Shown in pieces: positions 56,701-64,000 of a stretch of DNA of 64,000 nt. The DNA comes from Calendula officinalis (taxonomy: Eukaryota; Streptophyta; Magnoliopsida; Asterales; Asteraceae): the NCBI GenBank assembly GCA_963853835.1, contig OY970830.1, forward strand, positions 37,595,966 through 37,659,965. Reading direction: 5' to 3'. The translations under genes and the position numbers were made by a program. The stretch's first letter is position 1. Each line of letters opens with the position of its first letter. Below the pieces are notes generated by a model. That model made no database searches, was not told the DNA's origin, and was given only the letters and a program-made list of their open reading frames with translations.

Positions 56701-56947
56701 TTCTGATTTTAGGTGGGACGTTCCGGAAGGTTTGGACATTTGGGGTTAGCTGTGAATTTGATAACTTATGAAGACCGTTTTAACTTGTATGTATTTGTGT
56801 TTCTTGTTTTTTGGTACATGTTTCAGAAAAATAATAATGTATTTTTGTGGTATTTTATTTTATTACAGATATAGGATTGAGCAAGAGCTTGGAACTGAAA
56901 TAAGACAAATTCCCCCCCAAATTGATCAGGCTATTTATTGTCAGTGA
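53725..56947 (+). CDS. RH8: DHH1/DDX6-type DEAD-box RNA helicase, 8 exons, 516 aa
   Basis: Exons: 53725-54065, 54569-54864, 54937-55175, 55241-55492, 55560-55740, 56545-56633, 56713-56786 and 56869-56947; all introns are GT-AG and phases fit. The N-terminus (1-113) is Asn/Gly/Gln-rich and disordered. Then come the Q motif GFERPSPIQ (161-169), Walker A AKNGTGKT (186-193), PTRELA (218-223), TPGRILDL, and DEAD (291-294, split by intron 3). SAT (322-324), SIIFCNS, RGIDIQ and HRVGRSGRFG (465-474) follow, with the family C-terminus EDRFNLYRIEQELGTEI..IDQAIYCQ. Length matches the plant RH6/RH8/RH12 group (about 500-530 aa), so the paralogue cannot be fixed. Known role of the family: with decapping factors in P-bodies, translational repression and mRNA decay. 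Intron 5 carries a Stowaway MITE. All catalytic residues are present, so it is probably functional. Confidence 0.97.
55919..56235. mobile_element. Stowaway MITE in helicase intron 5, 313 bp
   Basis: The element is at 55921-56233, ends CTTCCTTCGATTCAAAATAA and, reversed, CTCCCTCCGATTCAAAATAA; TA on both sides. It lies inside the 804-bp intron between exons 5 and 6 and does not touch splice sites. Confidence 0.95.
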
Positions 56948-57242
56948 TGCATCACAAATGGTTAATTATGGTAAGAATTACTTGTATAAACTAATTTTCT
57001 GATACTATATTGTTATTCTTTTACTTTATTCTAACTCTATATTCTACTCTTATTATGTTTTATAATGTTTTGAATACCAATCCTAATGTTTAACTAATTC
57101 TTTTTTCAGTGTACTCTGCATATTTACCATCTTTGCACGTTCCCGAACCTAAAATCAATGTTGAAAAACCAGAAGTTGATTTGTGGATTTATGGTTACAA
57201 GGATAACAGTGAGATTTCAAGGCAATTGACAGACAAATGTTA
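56948..57242 (+). other. Helicase 3' UTR with a predicted intron and a coding-like downstream exon
   Basis: After the stop, ATTATG|GTAAGA at 56970/56971 and TTTTTTCAG|TGTACT at 57109/57110 make a good GT-AG intron. The downstream exon is open in one frame: VYSAYLPSLHVPEPKINVEK, then PEVDLWIYGYKDNSEISRQ, stop at 57240-57242. An ATG at 56958 joins it across the intron in frame to give 48 codons. Either the helicase gene has a spliced 3' UTR, or this is a small second ORF or the relic of an adjacent exon. I do not recognise the peptide. Confidence 0.45.
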
Positions 57243-57641
57243 GGATTTTTTTTAAATGTTTTATTAGAATCCGTTATATGGTAGCTCTGTATGTAGCTGA
57301 TTGTGTTTCATAGCATGTAGTTTCTTCTTCACATCCTTAAAAAAACCAAAAAAAAAAAAATCCAAAAAAAAAAAAGAAAAAAAAAAGTAGGAAATTTAGA
57401 GAACTGAAAGAACTCCTCCTGAACATTTTTTAGATTTATGTTGGATATCAATTTAAAGTTTCCTTTTTTCTGATATTTGCATTGTGTTTGTTATTTGGCA
57501 GAATATGAAGCAAGTCATAGTTTCAAATACATTATAGTTGCTACAAATTATATAAACCTGAGGTTTGAACAACACGTAATTGAAATTATAAATTAATGAA
57601 CATATGGATACTAATTAGTGACATTAATATTTATTGGGTAA
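57243..57641. terminator. Shared intergenic end region of two convergent genes
   Basis: About 400 bp between the helicase transcript and the remorin stop. It contains a long A-rich tract with interruptions (57335-57390) and no other gene. Polyadenylation signals for both genes must lie here, but no single site can be picked. Confidence 0.5.
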
Positions 57642-59264
57642 TTAGTACCCAAAACATTTAAACAATCTACTGGGTAAAGTGCCAGTAGCATGGAACTTTG
57701 CAGCTGTCTCTTGAACCTTGAAAATATCTTCACCCCGTTTTGCTAAAACACCTGCCCGTTTTTCTTCTGCTTCCTTATGAATTGCAGCCATCTTGTTCTT
57801 CATCCTTTCTCTCTGTTTTCCTTTCTCAATTTCAATATCTTCCTGTTTCATTTACACATTATATCAAATAAAAACAAACACAAGTAAAAACATAAAGTGT
57901 GAATATGTGTACGAAAATGTGTGTATGTGGCTTGTGTGTGCGTTATTGTGGTGACTATGCACGAAACATGTAAATATATGTATCCGTGCACGTGGTGTAT
58001 GTGATAAAGTTGTGCAATTATGCAAATAACATGTATCTAATTAAAAGTATTAATCAAGAATATACATATATCTATAAATAAGGTAATACTCCCTCCGTCC
58101 CACAAAAAACTTCTCATTTGCCTCTAAATTTTTGTCCCACAAAAAACTTCTCATTTTCTCACATTTGATGGGCTCCACACAATAAAAAACTATTATTACT
58201 AAAAACCCTACCACTAATATCCACTAACTATCTTTCTCTCTCCCACACAACCTTATATTTTAATCAAAAATATTATCAATGACCCCACCATATACTATCA
58301 TCTAAAAACTTGTGCAAAAGACAAATGAGAAGTTTTTTGTGGGACGGAGGGAGTACATTATATTAAATAGGAAAATGCAACATTGCCCTAAGGCTAATAG
58401 GTATGGGTCTTTTATGTGGTGTGTAGTGTGGTCCTATGTGGCAACCAACCACACCCGTGCTCCACATTGGAACACCACCCCCTCCACTATGTGGTATGAA
58501 ATGTAAATGGGTCCCACCAAATACCTTGAAGTTTGCCCACCACACACATACCCTTCCCGTGCAAACTCGTGGTTGTGGCCGGCCCGTGCTTCACATGTGG
58601 AGGGGGTGGTGTTCAAAATCTCACCACACCGTGGAGGCCATGCCACATCATCCTCCACGGGCTTTTTTTTTTGCCCCATACCAACCGGCCTAAGGGAAAT
58701 AGTTAGCAAAACCCTATTAAATAATATAATCTATAAATTATTATATTTTCCATTTATACCTACAAATTGTGTAGAGATGAAAAAGAAAACCGTATATACC
58801 TCAATCTGCTTAAGATCGGCTTCTATCATTGCCCGTTTAGTATTCTCCCATGCACCAATTGCTGACATCTTTGTATACGCCCTGCACACACACGATCTTA
58901 ACATGTTTTTGTATGATTTTGGAGAAAATTGAAAAATATATGTAAAATAAATTACTTGTTATCCGCCTTTGTTTTTTCGTTATCTTCCCATGCTTTGATT
59001 AGTGCGATTCTCTTTTCTGTAACAACTACTTCAAGTCCATCTTCTGAAAGTAAGATTGCAACACATACAAATCAGTACAACATGATCTCATAATTTTGTG
59101 CATCATCAGACGGTGGCATAAAACTTACTATCTCCGCCACCAGGTGGTGGCGGTGTTGCAACCGTTCTTGTTTGTTGTTTTGTCGATGGTGGTGGTGGTG
59201 GTGTTATGGTAGTTGGTGTTGATTCGGTTTCTAAACATACATCGTTCTTGTTTTCTTCCGCCAT
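57642..59264 (-). CDS. REM: Remorin, 4 exons, 168 aa
   Basis: Minus-strand exons: 59264-59129, 59043-58956, 58881-58800 and 57842-57642, all GT-AG with matching phases. The N-terminal ~50 residues are Pro/Thr-rich and disordered (TITPPPPPST, VATPPPPGGG). The Remorin_C region begins with VVVTEKRIALIKAWEDNEK and ADNKAYTKMSAIGAWENTKR. It continues as a lysine/glutamate coiled coil (RERMKNKMAAIHKEAEEKRA, KRGEDIFKVQETAAKFHATG) and ends LFKCFGY, the C-terminal Cys-containing membrane-anchor end typical of remorins. Remorins bind the inner leaflet of the plasma membrane and mark nanodomains in plant-microbe and hormone signalling. Length and the WENTK and EEKRA motifs fit the group 1 type. The 957-bp last intron carries two MITEs. 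The gene is convergent with the helicase gene. Confidence 0.96.
58087..58355. mobile_element. Stowaway MITE in the last remorin intron, 265 bp
   Basis: The element is at 58089-58353, ends CTCCCTCCGTCCCACAAAAA and, reversed, the same with near-perfect identity; TA outside both ends. Confidence 0.96.
58386..58696. mobile_element. GC-rich MITE in the last remorin intron, about 311 bp
   Basis: The left end CCCTAAGGCTAATAGGTATG and the reversed right end CCCTTAGGCCGGTTGGTATG match at 15 of 20. The interior is GC-rich (CCACC/GGTGG words) against an AT-rich intron. No convincing target duplication is seen, so the superfamily is open. Frames at 58363-58932 arise from this composition. Confidence 0.75.
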
Positions 59265-59440
59265 GATTTAGTACCTCTTTATCACTTTTCCGGTGGCCGG
59301 AAAAAATGGCCGGAAGGTTTCAAAAGATACCGAGAGAGAGAGAGAAAGAGAAATAGAGGGAGATGTGTGGTAGGTTTAATTGTTTGGTAAAAATAGGAAG
59401 TGGGTGGTGCCAAAGATGGTATATAAGGATCACAATCAGT
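59265..59440 (-). promoter_or_regulatory. Remorin 5' leader/promoter region
   Basis: Upstream of the remorin ATG (minus direction) lies a CT-rich leader (GAGAGAGAGAGAGAAAGAG on the plus strand at about 59333-59351), then TATATAAGG on the plus strand at about 59420. CT-rich leaders are common in plant genes. No factor site is assigned. Confidence 0.4.
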
Positions 59441-60037
59441 TGGAACTTTACCTACTAAGTTTGTAGATTACAATCTTTAATTTCTTAACACTTTAATCAT
59501 GCACAATATTCAAAACTTTATCAATATGTCAAGATTGATATTTTATAGCAGCTTCTTCGGTTTCTTTTACAAACGAAAATGAAACTTATACCATGGCATG
59601 AGGATCAATAAAGTCGTCAATATATGGAGAGTGTAGATACAACGATAAACGATTAATTTGCTACTTAATTAAGATAAAACAAAATTAGCAGTCAATAACT
59701 CAATATATCGTTATAATCTGCAAAGTTTATTATTGTCTTATATGTTTTTCTAGTATGTGTCATAACTAGAGGCACAGTAATATTAAATGTGTTTTATATC
59801 CTTGAATTTAATTCATTAAAATATTTCATTTCTAATAATGATAAGGGTAAAATCAGTTTAACATAAAAAAAATATTATTGACATATCAATATCATTTTAC
59901 ATTAATTAGGGAAATTTTAATTTATTAAATGTACGTTATTATATGCATATAGGTCACATATTAGCAAACTCATTTGTCTTATAAATGTATATGCTTCTTA
60001 ATACGGGTTATAAGGATAAATTAATTAATAATTTAAG
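59441..60037. other. Spacer containing the second copy of the window-start repeat
   Basis: 59790-59965 resembles positions 1-170. No gene. Confidence 0.55.
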
Positions 60038-60195
60038 AGTTTTGTTAATGACAGTTCTTAGGGCTATCTCTAACATGTATAAAATGATTGTACATTCATT
60101 GATAGAGTAGTGTTCCTAAAATTCAGGTGGCGATTTTAGATTAGTTTTGTCTTGTTATTGACAGCCCTAAGGGATGTCATTATCATTTTTCATAA
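60038..60195 (+). mobile_element. Short element with hairpin ends, copy 3
   Basis: Left GTTAATGACAGTTCTTAGGG with CTATCTCTAAC; right TTATTGACAGCCCTAAGGGA with TGTCATTATCAT. Both ends can fold on the TGACAG../..CTGTCA words. About 158 bp, non-coding. Confidence 0.65.
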
Positions 60196-60894
60196 TTTAA
60201 TATGGACAATGTGTACACAAGGTTAAACATATGATAGGTGATGCATTATAAAATTATTTTTCTCATTAAATTGTATAAGTTTTAAAAATAAATTATATAA
60301 GTAGACTAAAACATAACTTATGGTGTAAATATAATCTCTCTTCTTAATATGGCTAAACATAAAAAAGAAGTTAGATCTATATATGTTGGAGTAACTCGAA
60401 CCAATTAACATATACTTATTATATTAAATGCTTATATACTGAAAAAATGTAATTGTATAATTAAATAGTTGTTTTGTGTGGGTATGCATCTTGTTGTTAT
60501 TTAATTTATTACTTATCGAGGATTTTAGAGATATTATTTAAATTGTTGAGAAACCTGTTTAAAAGCATAGCTTAACATGTTTTAATGATGTTCTTATTTG
60601 GGTGGGGGCTAAAAAAACATTAACTTGATACCGAACCATTGTAAGAATATAATTTGTTTCCAGTTTCCACCCAAGCATGTATTACTCAGATTACATTATT
60701 CGGTTGTTAACTTGTTATTGGATCGGAACCGTTTTCAGGTTGATCTAAATTACATACCACCCAATCTAAATATGCTTTTATGGAGAAAAATTAATGTACA
60801 TTTAATGAGTATATGTTTGCCGTTAAAAAAAAAAAAACCTAAGAAGCTAGTTACAAAAGGCGGATCTAGGAAACAAATTCGAGTTGCATAAGTG
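60196..60894. other. AT-rich spacer
   Basis: The plus frame 60625-60891 has no motif and ends in a Lys-rich low-complexity tail, so I do not call it a gene. Confidence 0.45.
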
Positions 60895-60953
60895 TTTTCC
60901 TCGTAGTAGTTTTTTTTTTTTTTTTTTTTGAACGGCATTTTTCCTCGTAGTAG
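60895..60953 (-). mobile_element. 29-bp LINE tail insertion with 15-bp target duplication
   Basis: TTTTCCTCGTAGTAG occurs at 60895-60909 and 60939-60953. Between them are 20 T and GAACGGCAT. On the minus strand this reads ATGCCGTTC followed by A20, nearly the TTGCTGTTC + A-run that ends both LINEs at 23998 and 24487. It is an extremely 5'-truncated LINE copy. Confidence 0.85.
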
Positions 60954-61758
60954 TAACAAACATAAAAAAATTAGAAATTACGATTTCATTAAACATGATA
61001 AAAAAAATCTATAAAATACATTCTAAAGTTGACATTATTCTACAACACGTGAACAATGATTACACATATTTATTGGTTGAGTATCATCTACACTACAAAA
61101 TTAATTTAACACTATTTGGGAATTATATGGGCTATCACATACTACATGGTAGGTCCGTCTCTATACACAAGAACTTTTTCAAACAAAAACAAACTAAAGA
61201 AATCAAACCAAACCTAAATAGAATTTGAACCCGACCCAACGTGCCTGCAATATAAACCTGGCCTATTAACTTCGTTGTTTAAAACGAGAGACTTTTTTAT
61301 TAAAAAAAAAGATCTTCTTTGTTATAATTAATTTAATTCTTTTTGCCAAATTTTCAAGAAAACACTTGAGTGGAACTGTGGAAGGTGGAGGGTACTTGTT
61401 GAGTTTGAAAGTGTCCCAACTTTTTTTCCCTCCGTAGATTAATTATCAACGAATTTTCTTCTTTTATAAGAATTCTTGTTTATGATAAGCTATTTCAGGT
61501 GGCCGAGCATTCATCGTAATATGTCATTTAATGGTTGTTTGATTATTTTTGAAACACTTTTGATTATCTATAAATATTTAACCAAATAAAAATTAAACTT
61601 ATGTGCTCTAAAAAATTATTTAAAAATCTTTTTAATACTAGATTATCGGAGGGTTGAAAACTGTTAGAAAGTGAAAGCATATATGTCACGTTAACGGCTT
61701 TTGATCACTTCCGTGTTATTTTTTACTTTCTTTGGTCATGATGGTTTCCATTAAAATA
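60954..61758. other. AT-rich spacer
   Basis: No gene or element ends recognised. The plus frame 60995-61228 has no motif. Confidence 0.5.
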
Positions 61759-62236
61759 TGAATTTTATTAATCATAGTCCTTAGAGCACAAGGTGTGGTA
61801 GTGAATGTTATAGCTTAGTTATAGCTATAACATGGCTATAACATGCATCCGGTATGGTGTAGCATGTTATAGCCAAGTTATAGGATTATAGGGGTCCCAC
61901 ATTTATTGTTTCTTGGTTTTTGATTGGTTGGACAACCACCCCCCCCCCCCCCCCCACACCCCCCAGCCTTCTCCCTTTAACATTCGCCATAGCCATGACG
62001 AAACGGGAATAACGAGCAAATAACTAAGCAGCCGGTGTGGGTTGGCGGGGTTATAGACCAATAACGGGAGTTTAACACTCCCCACACCCCATGCTCTTAA
62101 GATTATTATTAAGAAGTAGTTAATTGATGGTGATTTATTTCTAAAATATATGAGCGATTATTTATTGATGTACAAGTTTTTGATGCGTGTCATGAGATCT
62201 TATTGACAGTGACTGTCATTATCATTTTCTTTAAAA
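61759..62236 (+). mobile_element. Short element with hairpin ends, copy 4, split by a Harbinger MITE
   Basis: GAATTTTATTAATCATAGTCCTTA before the MITE and AGATTATTATTAAGAAGTAG after it. Then TGATTTATTTCTAAAATATA and TGTACAAGTTTTTGATGC, ending TTATTGACAGTGACTGTCATTATCAT. This order matches 53015-53175 and 60038-60195. Confidence 0.6.
61781..62099. mobile_element. PIF/Harbinger (Tourist-like) MITE, 313 bp
   Basis: The element is at 61784-62096. Left end GAGCACAAGGTGTGGTAGTG; reversed right end GAGCATGGGGTGTGGGGAGTG; TTA outside both ends. The same terminal type occurs in the ORF1-carrying element at 47024. Contains a C-run of about 18 near 61938. Confidence 0.92.
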
Positions 62237-62569
62237 TATTCATATGCATTTTAATGTCGACGTTGACGTACTTACAGATTTTTATAGCTCGATCTTTATA
62301 GACTCTGTGTCTAATTCTATTGTGTCACACATTATAATATATCGAGTGTCTCTTTCCTTCGTCTACTTCTTTACCAACTGTTCTAGTGATCATATTCGAT
62401 AAGTATTCTTAGTTTTATATTGTCAAAATTACAATCCAAAAAGACGTAAGTACAGAAACATGAAGTAATCTCACAAGAACACACATGAATTCCAAAACAA
62501 ACTAAAATACCAAAGATTTATTATACGATTAAACTATTACAAACTAACACATAATTGAACCATTGGTAT
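62237..62569. other. Spacer before the right-edge retroelement
   Basis: Nothing recognisable. Confidence 0.5.
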
Positions 62570-62840
62570 TGTTAGGACTAGTTTTGAGCTTAAATGATGT
62601 AATTAGCCTTAATTAGACTAGTTTAAATGTGTTTAGAGGTTAGGGTATAAATACCTCTTATGATGACTTATGATGTAAGTTTTCTTCATTAATTGCAATT
62701 ATCATTTTGAAAGCTCCCTTTCCCTCCATCTTTCTCTCTCAACTACACACACTAAAACACCAAGAACACACACACTTGATTCATCAATTCTTACCAAATC
62801 ATCATGAATTAGCTTGAATTCAATCACATTAGGTCTCTCA
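62570..62840 (+). mobile_element. Probable 5' LTR of a copia-type element running off the window
   Basis: Starts TGTTAGGACTAG and ends TTAGGTCTCTCA. A primer-binding-site-like TGGGTATCAGAGC follows at 62842. GGGTATAAATACCTC near 62642 is a good TATA box. The 3' LTR lies outside the window, so the ends cannot be confirmed. Confidence 0.65.
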
Positions 62841-63059
62841 ATGGGTATCAGAGCATAAACTTTCTAAGAGTAGATCCAAATTCGTGATGATTTGATCCAG
62901 ATCTGAGATTTTTGAAGAAAAAGTTGTTCATGAGCTGTGAAATTAATGTTGTAAATTTTTGTTTCGAATTGAAGATTTGATTGAAGATTCATGTTTCTCC
63001 ATCGATTCTAATAGGAATAGAATCAAATTTCGATCAATTCCATCAACAATTGATCCTAA

Positions 63060-63330
63060 CAAGTAAGTTGAAAGTGAAGTTCGGCCCGAGCAAGTTGAAG
63101 TTCGGCCCAATTAAGAAGTTCGGCCAGAGTTCGACTCTTCACTAGTTCGGCTCAGTCCTCGGCACCAAGAAATTGTTCGGCCCAAGTTCGACTCTTCACT
63201 AGTTTGGCTCAGTCCTCGGCATCAAGAAATTGTTCGGCCCAAGTGTTCGACTGCTAAGAGTTCGGCCCGAACATTATTTTCGACCCAAACAAGTTCGGCC
63301 CAACCAAGTCTTCGGCCCAAGCTTGTGTGA
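63060..63330 (+). repeat. TTCGGCCCAA-rich repeats in the retroelement leader
   Basis: A 57-bp unit (GTTCGACTCTTCACTAG, CTCAGTCCTCGGCA, AGAAATTGTTCGGCCCAA) is duplicated at 63129 and 63186, surrounded by about nine further TTCGGCCCAA-like words. Confidence 0.9.
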
Positions 63331-63697
63331 CAAAAGGGGTTATACTAAAACGATCATAACTCTCAGCTCGGGTGTCCATTTTTATGATTTTTCGGTCAAT
63401 TTCCAAACTTCGTTTAGCCCTAGTTTCTAACCCGATCATCGTTTTTGACCAATTCGAAAATCTAGGCAATATTTAAAGTGTCTTTTATCATATGAGATCT
63501 TTTTGAAAAAATTTCAATTTAAATTTTTTTTTCTACCCTCTCGGTCGTAACTCATACTAAAGCAAAATTTTAGATACGAGAACTTTTTCCCTAACCTAAA
63601 ACTTTTTACACTTCTTGGCTCAAACTTTTACATTTTTAAAACACGAGATTTTCTACTTATCAACCCGAGAACTCAATCAATCCTAATAATCACAAAA

Positions 63698-64000
63698 ATG
63701 GAAAAACCTGCATCACCTACATTTGATGATATGGAAAAAGACCTTCAAGAAGTACTACATTCTATGTCACTCATTTCCAACTATCAGAAGAAATATAATT
63801 CAAAGCCTACAAACAACCATCTGGGATCTTCATCCAACTTCAAATCTGCTCCATCTGCTACAATCTCAACTGAAAAGCCAATCATCACACCTTTGGACGC
63901 TACACAGAAATCAATCATTCGTGATTCAGAGTATTTTAAACGTAAGATGTTGATGGCTAAACAAGTTGAGACTGGAAAAGTGTTAGCTGGAGATGAAGAC
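63698..64000 (+). CDS. Retroelement gag-like ORF, partial (runs off the right edge)
   Basis: ATG at 63698, open for 101 codons to the window end. It is polar, with MEKDLQEVLHSMSLISNYQK and later RDSEYFKRKMLMAKQVETGK. The last resembles the C-terminal part of copia gag proteins (residues like YY.RK...AK....G), seen from memory only. It sits 860 bp after a primer-binding site, where gag is expected. No zinc knuckle lies within the visible part. Confidence 0.5.
   Translation, partial: MEKPASPTFDDMEKDLQEVLHSMSLISNYQKKYNSKPTNNHLGSSSNFKSAPSATISTEKPIITPLDATQKSIIRDSEYFKRKMLMAKQVETGKVLAGDED

Noticed and set aside
58363..58932. Several overlapping frames on both strands in the remorin intron
   Set aside because: They arise from the GC-rich MITE and run across a confirmed intron/exon structure.
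60625..60891. Plus frame of 88 codons as a gene
   Set aside because: No motif; the C-terminal Lys-run comes from an A-rich tract, and there is no supporting context.

Overview
This is a repeat-dominated piece of a plant nuclear genome. AT-rich spacers are full of nested retrotransposons, Helitrons and MITEs, and only a few host genes with GT-AG introns are present. The gene types (a remorin, a DHH1/RH8-type DEAD-box helicase, an SCO2-like plastid protein, kinesin-14 and MED25 fragments) and the repeat types (long TGTGACA..TGTGACA gypsy LTRs, Stowaway and PIF/Harbinger MITEs) point to a eudicot. My guess is Asteraceae, but no sequence search was possible.

Layout. 1-6.5 kb: repeats and the first exon of an SCO2-like gene (minus, 4413-4811). 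6.5-14.6 kb: LTR-derived sequence, a large inverted duplication of MED25-like exons, a 488-bp hAT MITE with a perfect 8-bp duplication, a beta-tubulin exon-3 pseudogene, and two MITEs set inside (TA)n arrays. 14.6-19.1 kb: the 3' part of a Helitron with a PIF1-like helicase remnant, followed by a solo LTR with a perfect 5-bp duplication. 19.4-24.5 kb: a 5'-truncated LINE broken by a second LINE (18-bp duplication). 24.5-28.2 kb: MITEs and tandem repeats. 28.3-36.3 kb: a complete-ended Ty1/copia element with a second, reverse-oriented element nested in it. 36.3-46.4 kb: copia and gypsy fragments plus a duplicated kinesin-14 fragment. One copy carries a 453-bp Helitron whose empty site is kept in the other copy. 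47.0-48.7 kb: a PIF/Harbinger element with a MYB/SANT-like ORF1 and no transposase. 53.7-59.3 kb: the only complete host genes, a DEAD-box helicase (plus, 8 exons, 516 aa) and a remorin (minus, 4 exons, 168 aa), arranged tail to tail. 59.3-64 kb: repeats and the 5' end of another retroelement that runs off the edge.

The two complete genes have no evident shared pathway. The helicase family acts in P-body mRNA decapping and translational repression, and remorins organise plasma-membrane nanodomains. Everything else is best read as a record of transposition and gene-fragment capture. Several insertion histories can be proved inside the window from target-site duplications and paired filled/empty sites. 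I found no convincing new enzymatic system. The most unusual items are the MED25-like inverted repeat, a spliced coding-like exon downstream of the helicase stop codon, a 29-bp LINE insertion, and a family of short elements with hairpin ends.
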